Shown here: positions 26,699-36,600 of the stretch, piece after piece
How the letters are laid out: every line of letters starts with the position of its first letter
Numbering within the stretch: the stretch's first letter is position 1
Origin: CALNYS01 sp942490855
Lineage (GTDB): Bacteria > Planctomycetota > Phycisphaerae > Phycisphaerales > UBA1924
Direction of reading: 5' to 3'
DNA: 64,000 nucleotides
Assembly: GCA_942490855.1 (NCBI GenBank)
Contig: CALNYS010000002.1
Location: 124,001 to 188,000 of the forward strand
Notes under the pieces: generated by a model
The model's database searches: none
What the model was told of the DNA's origin: nothing
What the model saw: only the letters and a program-made list of their open reading frames with translations
Program-made: the position numbers and the translations under genes

Positions 26699-29233
26699 CT
26701 ACTGCGGCGCGCCGCGCAGGAGGTCCCCCGCCCGGAGCGTCAGCGGGTGCTCGAGGCCCAGCTGCTCGCTCAGCGCCCGCGCGGCCGCGGCGAGGTCGCC
26801 CGGCGTCACCAGCTCCCGCCCGGTGTCGCGTTCGATCTCGCCCAGGATGACCGCGAGGCGTGCGCGCGGGACGGCCCCCGGCGGGAAGAGCGCGTGGCAC
26901 GTCTGGCGGATCTCGCTCCCGAGCGCGGCCGCGGCCGCCGTCCGCCCGGCCCGGCGCATGGCGTCGACCGTGTCGATCACCGCATCGACGACCGCCGGGC
27001 GGTCGGAGCCGTCGGCCTCGGCCAGCCCGGTGACGCGCCGGGTGAAGACGTCCACCGCCTCGCTGTCACGCCCTTCGCGCTGGAGCGCGCGCGCCAGCGC
27101 GAGGCGCAGCTCGGCGACGGCGGGGTCGGAGGGCGTCAGGACGGCCGACGCGCTCGACTCGAGCTCGGTCAGGATCGCCGACCCCGAACCGAGGGCGAGC
27201 TCGAGCTCGAGCTGGGCGAGGAGCGTCTCGGGGTGGCGGGGCCCGAGGCTGCTGCGGTTGATCTCCACGAGCGTGCGCATGCGGGTCTGCGCCGCGGGGA
27301 GGTTGCCCGTGAGGCGCGTCGCGGCGCCGAGCAGGCGCGACAGGCGCGGGGCAGAGGCCAGCGATCCTGACGCGCGCGGGAGCGCGGCGCGCAGGGCTTC
27401 GATCGCTTCGTCGACGCGTCCGTTCTCGATCGCGATCTCCGCCTCGGCGATCCGCGCCTCGAGCCACTCGGGCGAGTCGGGATCGACCACGCGGCGCGCC
27501 CGGGCGTAGAGCCCCAGCGCGTCGCCCGGGCGACCGAGGCGGTGGGCCAGCTGCGCCCGCACGATCAGAGCCGACCCGACGCGCGACGGATCACCCCCGC
27601 CCGGGAGCGCGTTCTCCAGGCGCCCGGCGAGCGCCGTCGCCTCGGCGAGGTTCCCGCGCTCGGCGAGCGTCAGCGAGAGGACGCCCACGACGTCGAGCGT
27701 CTCCCCGGCATCGGGCCCGAGCAGGCTCTCGCGCGCGTCGAGCGCCGCGCGCAGCTGCGCCTCGGCCTCGGCGTAGCGTCCCAGGCGGTGCAGGGCCTGC
27801 CCGATCGCCAGGCGCAGCGACGCCTCGACCAGCGGGTCCTCGTCGAGTTCTTCATCGAGCCGGGCGACGGCCTCGTCGAGCATCTTCGTGACGCTGGCGT
27901 CTCCACCGGTCTCGCTGACGCCGATCATGTCGCGCAGGAGCGTGACGACGCGCTCGGCGCGCTGCGCGGAATGCTGGGCCTGCTCGCGTGCGAGCGCCTC
28001 GGCGCTCTGGGCGCGCCCCGCGGCGACCGCGAACCACACGCTGACGAGCGTCGCGATGATCAGCGCCGCCGCGACCGCGCCCACCCCCGCGACCATCCCG
28101 GCGCGACGCCTCGCGAAGAGACGGAACTGGCGCCACAGCCCGGGGCGCGACGCCTCCACCGGCTCGCGGCGCAGGTACCGCGCCACGTCGGCCGCGAGCG
28201 CCTCGGCCGACTGATAGCGGCGCACCCGCTCGGGCTCGGTCGCCTTGGAGATGATCGACTCGAGATCGCCCCGCGCCGCCGGGTTGCACGCGCCCGCGCG
28301 CCCCACGCGCCGTCGGCGCAGCAGATCCGCGGCTTCCACCAGCGATAACCCGTCGAGCTCGTGCGGCGGGCGGTCGCACACCAGCTCGTAGAGCACGACG
28401 CCGAGCGCGTAGATGTCCGTGCGCACGTCGATGTCGTCGCCCCCGGGGCGGAGCTGCTCGGGGCTCATGTACTGGAGCGTCCCGACGAGCTGCCCGCCGA
28501 GCGTCCCGACCGTCCCGCTCGGGTCGTCCTCGACGGCGCGGGCGACGCCGAAGTCGATCACCTTCGGCTGCCCGTTCGCGCCGACGAGCAGGTTCGCGGG
28601 CTTGAGGTCGCGGTGGATGACGCCCTTCTGGTGCCCGTGGTGGACGGCGCCGCAGATTTTGATGAAGAGCGCCAGCCGCGCGTCGAGCAGCAGCGCGCTC
28701 TCGCGGGCGTAGCGCGTCACAGCGCGGGCCTCCGGGACGAGCTCCATCGCGAAGTAGGGCGCCGAGAGCGCGCCGTCGGAGTGCGTCCCCGCCTCGTAGA
28801 TCTGCGCGACCCCGGGGTGGCGCAGCAGCCCGAGCACCTCGGCCTCGTAGCGGAAGCGGCGCAGCGCTCGCGGCGACATCGCGCCGGCGCGCAGGACCTT
28901 CACCGCCACGGCGCGCTTGGGTTCGTCCTGCTCGGCCTCGTACACCGCGCCCATCGAGCCCGACGCGATCAGGCCCGTGATGGTGAACCGCCCCACACGC
29001 TGCCCGACGAGCGCCTCGGCGTCGGGCGTGTCGTCGGGGATGCGGTCGATCACCGATTCTTCGAGGAACGTGTCGTCGGGGTCGTGGTGCCCGAGGAGCG
29101 ATCCGACCTCGGCCGCCACGCCGGGCTCGCGCTGCTCGAGCGCACCGAGGAACTCCCGCCGAGCCGCGTCGTCCATCCCGAGGGCTTCGGAGAAGGCCTC
29201 CTTCACCTGGGCGTGGAAGGCCTCGCCCGTCAC
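26699..29233 (-). CDS. Membrane Ser/Thr protein kinase with tetratricopeptide C-terminus
   Basis: An 844-residue PknB-type kinase. It starts at GTG 29233 (GTGA overlap with the sigma gene, with GGAGG upstream). Kinase motifs: SGSMGAVYEA loop (about 91-100), lysine K112 in VAVKVL, HRDLKPANL (207-215), DFGVA (227-231). One membrane helix follows (about 380-403), then a helical region of repeated 'RLGRYAEAEAQLRAALDA'-type TPR units. It belongs to a planctomycete set linked with ECF sigma factors; it probably phosphorylates the partner or a downstream target in response to a surface signal. The signal is unknown. Confidence 0.93.
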   Translation of the reverse strand: MTGEAFHAQVKEAFSEALGMDDAARREFLGALEQREPGVAAEVGSLLGHHDPDDTFLEESVIDRIPDDTPDAEALVGQRVGRFTITGLIASGSMGAVYEAEQDEPKRAVAVKVLRAGAMSPRALRRFRYEAEVLGLLRHPGVAQIYEAGTHSDGALSAPYFAMELVPEARAVTRYARESALLLDARLALFIKICGAVHHGHQKGVIHRDLKPANLLVGANGQPKVIDFGVARAVEDDPSGTVGTLGGQLVGTLQYMSPEQLRPGGDDIDVRTDIYALGVVLYELVCDRPPHELDGLSLVEAADLLRRRRVGRAGACNPAARGDLESIISKATEPERVRRYQSAEALAADVARYLRREPVEASRPGLWRQFRLFARRRAGMVAGVGAVAAALIIATLVSVWFAVAAGRAQSAEALAREQAQHSAQRAERVVTLLRDMIGVSETGGDASVTKMLDEAVARLDEELDEDPLVEASLRLAIGQALHRLGRYAEAEAQLRAALDARESLLGPDAGETLDVVGVLSLTLAERGNLAEATALAGRLENALPGGGDPSRVGSALIVRAQLAHRLGRPGDALGLYARARRVVDPDSPEWLEARIAEAEIAIENGRVDEAIEALRAALPRASGSLASAPRLSRLLGAATRLTGNLPAAQTRMRTLVEINRSSLGPRHPETLLAQLELELALGSGSAILTELESSASAVLTPSDPAVAELRLALARALQREGRDSEAVDVFTRRVTGLAEADGSDRPAVVDAVIDTVDAMRRAGRTAAAAALGSEIRQTCHALFPPGAVPRARLAVILGEIERDTGRELVTPGDLAAAARALSEQLGLEHPLTLRAGDLLRGAPQ

Positions 29234-29844
29234 TCCTGAGGATCCTCCGGGGCGATCCCGCGCAGCAGCTCGCGTCGGAGCCACGCCTTGGCCATCGCCC
29301 AGTCGGACTCGACGGTGCGCTGCGAGACGCCCAGCACGTGGGCGACCTCGTTCGCGCCCAGCCCGCCGAAGAAGCGCAGCTCCACGACGCGGGCCTGTCG
29401 TTCGTCGAACGCCTCGAGCTTCTGGAGCGCGTCGTCGAGCGCGATCATCTCGACGTGATCGACGCCCTCGACCAGCGGGCGGTCGAGCGTGACCCGCGCC
29501 CACGACCCGCCGCGTTTGGCGGCTTTCGTCGCCCGGGCGTGGTCGATGAGCACGCGCCGGATCATGCTGGCGCCGACCGCGATGAAGTGAGCGCGGCTCT
29601 TCCAGTCGGTCTTGCGCTGATCGACGAGACGGAGGAACGCCTCGTTGACGACGGCCGTCGGCTCGAGGGTGTGGTTGGCGCGTTCCTGTCGCAGGTAGAC
29701 GGAAGCGAGGGCCCGGAGCTCGTCGTAGACGAGGGGCATGAGGTCTGCCGCGGCGCCGTGCTCGCCCTCGGAGAGAGCGTTGAGGCGGTCGGTGGCGTCG
29801 GCTGTCTGGTCGGGAGGCCTAGTCATCGCTTCAGATGTACGCAT
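29230..29844 (-). CDS. ECF sigma factor of the kinase-linked type
   Basis: A 204-residue RNA polymerase sigma factor. Region 2 contains LMPLVYDELRALASVYLR and the core-binding stretch VVNEAFLRLVDQRKTDWKSRAHF; region 4 is a helix-turn-helix, LGANEVAHVLGVSQRTVESDW. This fits the ECF group common in planctomycetes that is regulated by Ser/Thr kinases rather than by an anti-sigma factor. The start at 29844 is uncertain; an ATG six codons later (29826) is possible. It overlaps the kinase by GTGA, so the two are co-translated. Confidence 0.9.
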   Translation of the reverse strand: MRTSEAMTRPPDQTADATDRLNALSEGEHGAAADLMPLVYDELRALASVYLRQERANHTLEPTAVVNEAFLRLVDQRKTDWKSRAHFIAVGASMIRRVLIDHARATKAAKRGGSWARVTLDRPLVEGVDHVEMIALDDALQKLEAFDERQARVVELRFFGGLGANEVAHVLGVSQRTVESDWAMAKAWLRRELLRGIAPEDPQE

Positions 29845-29959
29845 GGTACGCCCGATGGGTCCGTTTCAGCGGATCGGGGGCGGAGGACGTCAATCTTTCA
29901 TAAAGAGAAAGGCGCAGGCTTTGCCGGTGTCTATTCTTATCGGCGGAGGGGGAGACGAG

Positions 29960-31357
29960 ATGGGACTGTCGCGGAGGGTGTTTCTGGCGCGCAGCGCGGC
30001 CTCGGTCGGGCTGGGGTTCGCGGGGCTGCGCGCACTAAGCGGGTCCTCGGCGCTCGCGGGCGGCCGCGGCGTCGGCGCCCCCGGCTTCGGCGAGCTGCGG
30101 CGTGACCCGGCGGGCGTGCTCGATCTGCCCGAGGGGTTCACCTACCGCGTGATCTCGCGTTTCGGGGAGATGATGGACGACGGGCTCGTCACGCCCGGGT
30201 TCCCCGACGGCATGGCGTCGTTCCCCGGTCCTGACGGCACGACGCTGCTGGTGCGCAACCACGAGCTCGAGCCCCACTGGTCGCGCTACGGCGCGTTCGG
30301 CCCCCGCAACGAGCGTCTTACCGACGCGCACCGGGAAGTCGGGTTCGACCTCGTCGGGCGCCAGCCCAGCCAGGGCGGGACGACCACGCTGTGGTACGAC
30401 CACCGCGCCGGGGCGCGCAAGGGGCAGTGGCTCAGCCTCGCGGGGACCAACCGCAACTGCGCCGGCGGCCCGACCCCGTGGGGCTCGTGGCTGACGTGCG
30501 AGGAAGACACGCTGCGCGCCGGGCAGCGCGGGCGCCAGGACCACGGGTGGGTCTTCGAGGTGCCGGCGACGCACGACCGCGCGCTGCACAAGGCCGAGCC
30601 GATCAAAGCGATGGGACGCTTCTACCGCGAGGCGGTGGCGGTCGATGCGCGCACGGGCATCGTGTACATGACCGAAGACCTCGGCGACGCGGCGTTCTAC
30701 CGCTACGTGCCCGACAAGCCGGGCAACCTGCTCGCGGGCGGGAAGCTCCAGGCGCTGCGGGTGATCGGCTCGCGCGGGCCGTTTGACACACGGAACTGGG
30801 GCGACGCTCCCGGCGTGCGCGTGGGCGAGCGCCTGCGCGTCGAGTGGGTGGATCTCGACGATGTCGAATCGCCCAGGGACGACCTGCGCACGCGCGCGCG
30901 GGACGAGCACGGGTGCGCCGTGTTTGCGCGCACCGAGGGGATCTGGGCGGGCGAGGACGCGGTGTACATCGGGTGCACCTCCGGCGGACGCAAGAAGGCC
31001 GGGCAGATCTGGACCTACCGCCCGAGCGCGCACGAGGGCACCGCGCGCGAGTCGGGCGCCCCGGCGATGCTCGAGCTGTTCATCGAGCCCAACGACCCCG
31101 ACCTCATCGAGAACGCCGACAACCTTGTCGCGGCGCCCTGGGGGGACCTGATCGTCTGCGAAGACGCCAGGGACGATCAGCACCTCGTGGGCGTGACGCC
31201 CAACGGGGGGCTCTACCGCCTGGCGCATAACGCGCTGAGCGATTCTGAGTTCGCGGGGGCGTGTTTCTCGCCGGACGGGAAGACGCTCTTCGTGAACATC
31301 CAGCGCGACGGGCTCACGCTGGCGATCGACGGGCCCTGGGACTCGCGCCGCTCCTGA
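29960..31357 (+). CDS. PhoX-family (DUF839) Tat-exported phosphatase-like protein
   Basis: A 465-residue exported protein. The ATG at 29960 follows GGGGGAG and opens MGLSRRVFLARSAASVGLG, a twin-arginine signal (SRRxFL). The mature part is a PhoX/DUF839 propeller: LDLPEGFTYRVISRFGE, LLVRNHELEPH, NCAGGPTPWGSWLTCEE and the PDNLVAAPWGDLIVCED block. PhoX enzymes are calcium/iron alkaline phosphatases of marine bacteria; the CAGGxTPWGTWLTCEE motif is conserved, so activity is likely. The longer frame upstream to 29738 lacks a signal and is rejected. Confidence 0.88.
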   Translation: MGLSRRVFLARSAASVGLGFAGLRALSGSSALAGGRGVGAPGFGELRRDPAGVLDLPEGFTYRVISRFGEMMDDGLVTPGFPDGMASFPGPDGTTLLVRNHELEPHWSRYGAFGPRNERLTDAHREVGFDLVGRQPSQGGTTTLWYDHRAGARKGQWLSLAGTNRNCAGGPTPWGSWLTCEEDTLRAGQRGRQDHGWVFEVPATHDRALHKAEPIKAMGRFYREAVAVDARTGIVYMTEDLGDAAFYRYVPDKPGNLLAGGKLQALRVIGSRGPFDTRNWGDAPGVRVGERLRVEWVDLDDVESPRDDLRTRARDEHGCAVFARTEGIWAGEDAVYIGCTSGGRKKAGQIWTYRPSAHEGTARESGAPAMLELFIEPNDPDLIENADNLVAAPWGDLIVCEDARDDQHLVGVTPNGGLYRLAHNALSDSEFAGACFSPDGKTLFVNIQRDGLTLAIDGPWDSRRS

Positions 31358-31413
31358 AGGGGCCGGCGCCCCCTATCATCTCGCCCTTCGCTCCTTCGGA
31401 GACCCCCGGCGAG

Positions 31414-32388
31414 ATGGACCGCGCCCCAACCGCACTAACGACGACTCTCCCGCCGGACCAGCCGGCGGGGCTGAGCCGCACTGCGCTCACGGGCGTCGGG
31501 CTGGGGCTGATCGCGCACGCGGTCTGGGGCACGAGCCCGATCTACTTCAAGGCGGTCGGGCACGTCAACGTGTGGGAGCTTCTGGCGCACCGGGCGCTGT
31601 GGGCGGCGCCGATGCTTCTCGCGGTCGTGGTGATCTTCAAGCGGCTCGGCGCGCTGCGCGCGGCGATCACCGACCCGCGCACCCGGCGCACGCTCGCGAT
31701 CACGACCGGGCTCATCGGCGTGAACTGGTTCCTGTACATGTACGCGATCGACACCGACCGCGTTCTGCACGCGAGCATGGGGTACTTCTACGGCCCGCTG
31801 GTGAACATCGTGCTCGCGCGGCTGTTCCTCGGCGAAAAGATGATGCTCGCGACGAAGTTCGCCGTCGGGCTCGCGATCGTGAGCGTCGGGCTCATGACCT
31901 GGGACATGGGCGAGCTGCCCTGGATCACCGTGGTGCTGCCCGTGAGCTTCGGGTTCTACGCGCTGCTGCGCAAGAAAGCGCCGATCGACCCGCTGACGGG
32001 GCTGACGGTCGAGGCGTGGGCGCTGCTGCTGCCGGCGATCGGCTATCTCGTGTGGGCGCACACGATGGGCGGCGGCGCCGACGGGGCGTTCGGGTCGGAC
32101 CTGACGACGTCCCTGCTGCTGCCCGTGGCTGGGCTGATCACGGTGATCCCGCTGCTGACCTACAACGCGTCGGCGAAGCGGCTCTCGCTGACGGCGGTGG
32201 GGTTCATGCAGTACCTCGCGCCGACGGGGCAGCTCCTGCTGGGGTGGCTGGTGTACGACGAGGAGATGTCGCCCGTGCGCGGTGCGGCGTTCATCGTGGT
32301 GTGGATCGGGCTGAGCCTGTACACGTTCGCCCAGGTGCGCAAGGCGCGGTCGCGCCGCGTCCGCTGGACGGTCCCGCCGGAAGCGTGA
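31414..32388 (+). CDS. RarD-type EamA permease
   Basis: A 324-residue inner-membrane transporter of the drug/metabolite superfamily, RarD group. It has about ten hydrophobic segments and the landmarks GLIAHAVWGTSPIYFK (GxxxYxxWGxxPxYFK-like), LLAHRALWAAPML, and NVWELLAHR. RarD proteins are linked to chloramphenicol sensitivity, but the substrate is unknown. The ATG at 31414 is chosen because it gives a short N-terminal leader before the first membrane helix; it follows phoX by 56 bases. Confidence 0.88.
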   Translation: MDRAPTALTTTLPPDQPAGLSRTALTGVGLGLIAHAVWGTSPIYFKAVGHVNVWELLAHRALWAAPMLLAVVVIFKRLGALRAAITDPRTRRTLAITTGLIGVNWFLYMYAIDTDRVLHASMGYFYGPLVNIVLARLFLGEKMMLATKFAVGLAIVSVGLMTWDMGELPWITVVLPVSFGFYALLRKKAPIDPLTGLTVEAWALLLPAIGYLVWAHTMGGGADGAFGSDLTTSLLLPVAGLITVIPLLTYNASAKRLSLTAVGFMQYLAPTGQLLLGWLVYDEEMSPVRGAAFIVVWIGLSLYTFAQVRKARSRRVRWTVPPEA

Positions 32389-32398
32389 TAATCCCCCC

Positions 32399-32710
32399 AT
32401 GGACCGACTGAACAAACTCCTCGCGATGCGCGACGCCGAACCCGACGACCCCGAGATCCATTACATGATCGCGATGGAGCGGGCCAAGCAGGGCGACAGC
32501 ACGCAGGCGATCGCGTGCTTCGACCACTGCCTCACCCTCGACCCGGCGTTCTGCTACGCGTACTTCCACAAAGCGGTGACGCTCGAGGAGAGCGGGCGGC
32601 GCGACGAGGCGCGGGCGACGATCGAGGCGGGGATCGAGCGGGCGAGCGCCGCCGGCGACGGCAAGGCGCTCTCGGAGCTGAGCGGGCTGCTCGACGACTA
32701 CGGCGCATGA
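32399..32710 (+). CDS. Small tetratricopeptide-repeat protein
   Basis: A 103-residue cytoplasmic protein with two TPR-like repeats: DPEIHYMIAMERAKQGDSTQAIACFDHCLTLDP and FCYAYFHKAVTLEESGRRDEARATIEAGIERA. It would be a peptide-binding scaffold; the partner is unknown. It starts ten bases after rarD and probably shares its transcript. The stop is next to a terminator hairpin on the opposite strand. Confidence 0.85.
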   Translation: MDRLNKLLAMRDAEPDDPEIHYMIAMERAKQGDSTQAIACFDHCLTLDPAFCYAYFHKAVTLEESGRRDEARATIEAGIERASAAGDGKALSELSGLLDDYGA

Positions 32711-32738
32711 AAAAGCGGCCGCTGCGCGCGGCCGCTTT
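32710..32738 (-). terminator. Intrinsic terminator of the lamin-tail-like gene
   Basis: AAAGCGGCC (32712-32720) pairs with GGCCGCTTT (32730-32738) over nine bases. On the minus strand the stem runs into TTTTT, which makes it the terminator of the convergent gene at 32766-33518; on the plus strand it is a partner hairpin for the TPR gene. Confidence 0.7.
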
Positions 32739-32765
32739 GAGGGAACGCAGCACCCGGCTGGGGTG

Positions 32766-33518
32766 TTACGGGCACGGTCCCCAGGAAGCGAGCAGCACAG
32801 CGAGGTCGCCCGAATCCACGCTGCCGCTGCCGTCAAAGTCAGCGACGCACCCGCCCATCATCCCGCCGCAGGGGACGGTCCCGCCGTCGAGGATCTCGAA
32901 GACGTCGTCACGCCCGTTGGCGTTGCAGTCCTGGATGGCGTCGGCGACGCGGTAGTCGCCCGAGTTGTTCAGCTCGGCGCCGGTCAGGTTGGTCAGGCGG
33001 ACAAAGGCGCCGGAATCGAGGCTGATGAAGTCATCCAGCGCCCCCCACGTTCCGCCGGAGATCGCCTCGTCGGTGCGTTCGTCCGCGATGAGATCGGGCG
33101 TGCCGTCGGCCGTCCACTGGATGATGTCGGCCATGGTGGCGCCGTTGCCGAAGGAGACGGGGGCGAAGTAGATCTGGATGGCGTACGCGGTCGTGCTGAG
33201 GCCCGCGAAGTTGCCGCCGACGGTCGTGGTGTTGATCTCGTCCGTCTCGTCGGCCGTCCCGTTGAAGTGGAGGTAGAGCGACTCGCCCGGCGCGATGGTG
33301 ATCCCGTCGAGCCCGCTCGCGGCGCTGTACCGACGGACGACGCTCTCGTCGTGCGAGCAGAACCGCCACCCGCTGAGGTCCTCGGTGGTCTCGCCGAAGT
33401 TGTGGAGCTCGACGACGCCGCTGGCGAGGTCGACGGTGCGGAACTGGATGTCGCGCGGGGCGGCGACAGCGGCGGACGCGAGCGCGAGGCCCGCGGCGGC
33501 GGCGATGAATCGGTGCAT
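32766..33518 (-). CDS. Secreted lamin-tail-like protein with dockerin-like tail
   Basis: A 250-residue exported protein. The ATG at 33518, after AGGGAG, gives signal peptide MHRFIAAAAGLALASAAVAA. Residues about 22-140 (IQFRTVDLASGVVELHNFGETTEDLSGWRFCSHD) resemble a lamin-tail domain: an Ig-fold found on secreted bacterial nucleases and surface proteins. A short NGRDDVFEILDGG linker follows, and the protein ends with a single dockerin-like loop, DFDGSGSVDSGDLAVLL. Other dockerin proteins here carry two. Function is unknown. Confidence 0.85.
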   Translation of the reverse strand: MHRFIAAAAGLALASAAVAAPRDIQFRTVDLASGVVELHNFGETTEDLSGWRFCSHDESVVRRYSAASGLDGITIAPGESLYLHFNGTADETDEINTTTVGGNFAGLSTTAYAIQIYFAPVSFGNGATMADIIQWTADGTPDLIADERTDEAISGGTWGALDDFISLDSGAFVRLTNLTGAELNNSGDYRVADAIQDCNANGRDDVFEILDGGTVPCGGMMGGCVADFDGSGSVDSGDLAVLLASWGPCP

Positions 33519-33646
33519 GGTGTCTCTCTCCCTAAGAATGGAACTCACGGGGCGAGGGAGCACGGAACGACGCACCGCCCCCACACGGCTCTATGTCCGT
33601 GAGGGGGCGGTGCGTTCAACACGACAGCGGATTTTTGGCGAGAAAC

Positions 33647-36600
33647 TCAGCGGTGCTCGGGCGCCGTGAGATGGGTCGCCATGCCCGGGTGCCCGCACCC
33701 GCGGCAGGAGCCGAGGTCGACCGTCAGCGCCGGGCCGGCGTAGTCCCACCCCCACCCGCGCTCGGCGCGGTGCTGGAGGTGCGTCGTGACGGCGCTGTCG
33801 GCGTCGGGGTAGACCTGGTCCATCGTCGCGGCGTCGTACACGCGTCCGTTGAGGACGGTGTAGCGGATGCTCGTGGTGTTCTGGATGTCCTCGAGGGGGT
33901 TCTCGTCGAGGACGATCAGGTCCGCGAGCTTGCCGACCTCGATCGAGCCGAGGTCGTTCCCGAACCCGACGTGCGTCGCGCCGAGGATGGTGGCGCACTT
34001 GAGGGCCTCGTGCTCGCTCATGCCGCCCTGGACGAAGCTCCAGATTTCCCAGTGGGCCGCCATACCCGCCATCTGCCCGTGCCCGCCGACGTGGATGGGC
34101 ACGCCCGCGTCGTAGAGCTTCTTGAGCGACTCGCTGGCGCGGATGTGGTTGTACTCCGACTCCGGGGCGATCTGACGGCGGCGCGAGAGCGGGTCGATCA
34201 CGAACCGCGGCACGAACCGCGAGAGACGCTCGCTGTCGTACATGTTGGTGTGCGCGAGCCAGTACCAGTCCGCGCTGATCCCGCCGTAGCACACGACCAG
34301 CGTCGGGGTGTCGCCCGCGTCGGTCGCCGCGTAGAGCTGGACCACGTCGTCGTAGACGGTCTCGACGGGGAGGTTGTGCTCGATGCCGGTGTGCCCGTCG
34401 AGGAGCATGGTCATGTTGTGGTAGAAGGTCGAGCCGCCCTCTGGGACGTTGTTCATCCCGAGCTGGCGGCACGCCTCGATGAGCATCTGGCGCTGGTCGC
34501 GGCGCGGCTGGTTGTAGCTCTTGATCGCGGTGGCGCCGGCGGCCTTGGTGCGCTCGACGTGGAAGTACGCGTCGTCGTAAGACTGGACGTCGGAGAAGTA
34601 CGCCGGGGCCTTGGCGCCGTAGATGATGCGCCCGGTGCCGAAGAGGCGCGGGGCGAGGATCTCGCCGGCGCGGGCGAGTTCGCTGGTCGCGAAGAAGGTG
34701 CCTGAATCGTTCGAGGGGTCGTGCGTCGCGGTCACGCCGAACGCGAGGTTGGCGAGGCTGATCCAGTTGTGTCGGGGCGTGAGGCCCTGCGTGCCCATGG
34801 CGCCGTGGGCGTGGGCGTCCACGATGCCGGGCATGATGGTCTTGCCCGCGGCGTCGATGACCTCGGCGCCGCGGGGGATGCGCACGTCGCCGGCCGCGCC
34901 GACGGCGGCGATGCGGTTGTTCTCGATGACGACGACGCCGTCCTCGATGATCTCGTCGCGGTCCATCCCGTCGCGCATCGTGATGACGCGGGCGCCGGTG
35001 AACACGACGGTGCTGTCGGGGATGTCCTGCGGGAACTCGAACCCGAGCTCGACGCCGTCGTCGATCGTCACGGGCTCGGTCGCGTCGGCGGCGTCAAAGA
35101 ACCCCGCGAGCTCGGCGGTGTAGAGCGTGCTGCCGAGCGACCAGTGCAGGGAGGAGCCGTCGCCGGACCAGTGGAGGTACTCGCCCGAGTGCTCGCTGAG
35201 CTTGCGCGCGGGGTACGACTTCGAACCGGGCGCGACGCTGACGGCGCGACCGGTCACGACGAAGGGCGCCGCGTAGACGCTAAAGCCCTCGCGCCACGCG
35301 ACCCACTGCCCGTCGGGCGAGAGGCGGTACTCGCTGGCGCTCCCGTTGGTCAGGTGCGTGCGCTCGTCCTCGCCCGAGAGATCCACGCTGCGCAGCATGC
35401 GCTTCTGCCCGACGCCGTCGGGTTCGACCGCGAGGAACGCGAGGCGTTCGCCGTCGGGCGTGAACTGCGGCATGGAGCCGCTGTCGGTGACGCGGGTCGC
35501 CTCGCCGCCGCTCGCGGGGACGGTGTAGAGCCCGGTCTCCTCGGACCACGCGCCGTCGCGGAGGTAGCCGCCCGAGGTCTTGCGGTACGCGATGGATTCG
35601 CCGTCGGGGCTAAAGGTCGTCTCGACGTAGTGCCCGGGGGTGGCGACGACGGCGCGGGCGTTGCCCGTGCGGGCGTCGGCGATCATCACGCGCCCGAGCT
35701 CGTCGTCGTGCCAGGTGGTGTACGCGAGCTTCGTGCCGTCGGGGGACCACGCGGGGTAGAACTCGAACGCGTCGGTTTCGCTCGTCAGTCGGCGGGGCTC
35801 GCCGCCTGGGAGGTCCTTCACGTAGAGTTTGCCGAGCGCCTGGTAGACGACGCGGTCGGCGCGCGGGGACACGCTCGCCCAGCGGATCATCTTGGTGTGG
35901 TTGGTCTCGGGGGCGACGTCCACGTCGAAGCGGACGGTCTCCTGGATGGTGTGCGTCGCGCTCGCCTCGAAGGGGATGACCTCCGCGGCGCCGGTCGCGA
36001 CGTCCACGCGTCGGATCTGCCCCTTGGCCCAGAAGACGATGCTCTCGGAGTCGGGCGTCCAGTCCATGATGGGGTAGACGCCGTGGAGGGCCCATGCCTC
36101 CTGGTTGTCGCGGTCCATCTGGTCGTAGACGGGGCGCTCGCGCCCGCTCTCGAGGTCGCGCACGTAGAGGACGCTCTGCCCGCGCACGCGCCGGATGAAC
36201 GCGAGGGATTCACCGTCGGGCGAGGGCGTCGGTCGGCACGCGCCGCCGGGGCCGCCCGTGACGCGTTCGGTCTCGCCCGTCTCCATGTCGAGGCGTTCGA
36301 TGACGTAGATCTGCGTGTTGGAGTCTTTGTTGTAGGCGAACGTCGGGCCGGGGGTCGCGTCGCGGCTCCAGTACAGGTACTTCCCGTCGGGGGAGAACGC
36401 GGGCTCGTTGACGTCCTTCTGCTCGGTGGGGCGTTCGGTGAGCTGGAGCCCGGCCTTGCCCTCGCCCGAGGCGTGGTACATCCACATCTCGCCCGAGCCG
36501 ATGGAGCGCCCGGACGTGAAGTGCTTGCGCCCGACGACGAAGCGCCCGTCGGGCGTCCAGACCGGCGCGTTGAGCAGGCGGAAGGACTCGTCCGTAAGCT

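Noticed and set aside
29738..29959. Longer N-terminus for the PhoX-like gene
   Set aside because: The earlier start lacks a signal, overlaps the sigma-gene region and would hide the twin-arginine motif inside the protein.
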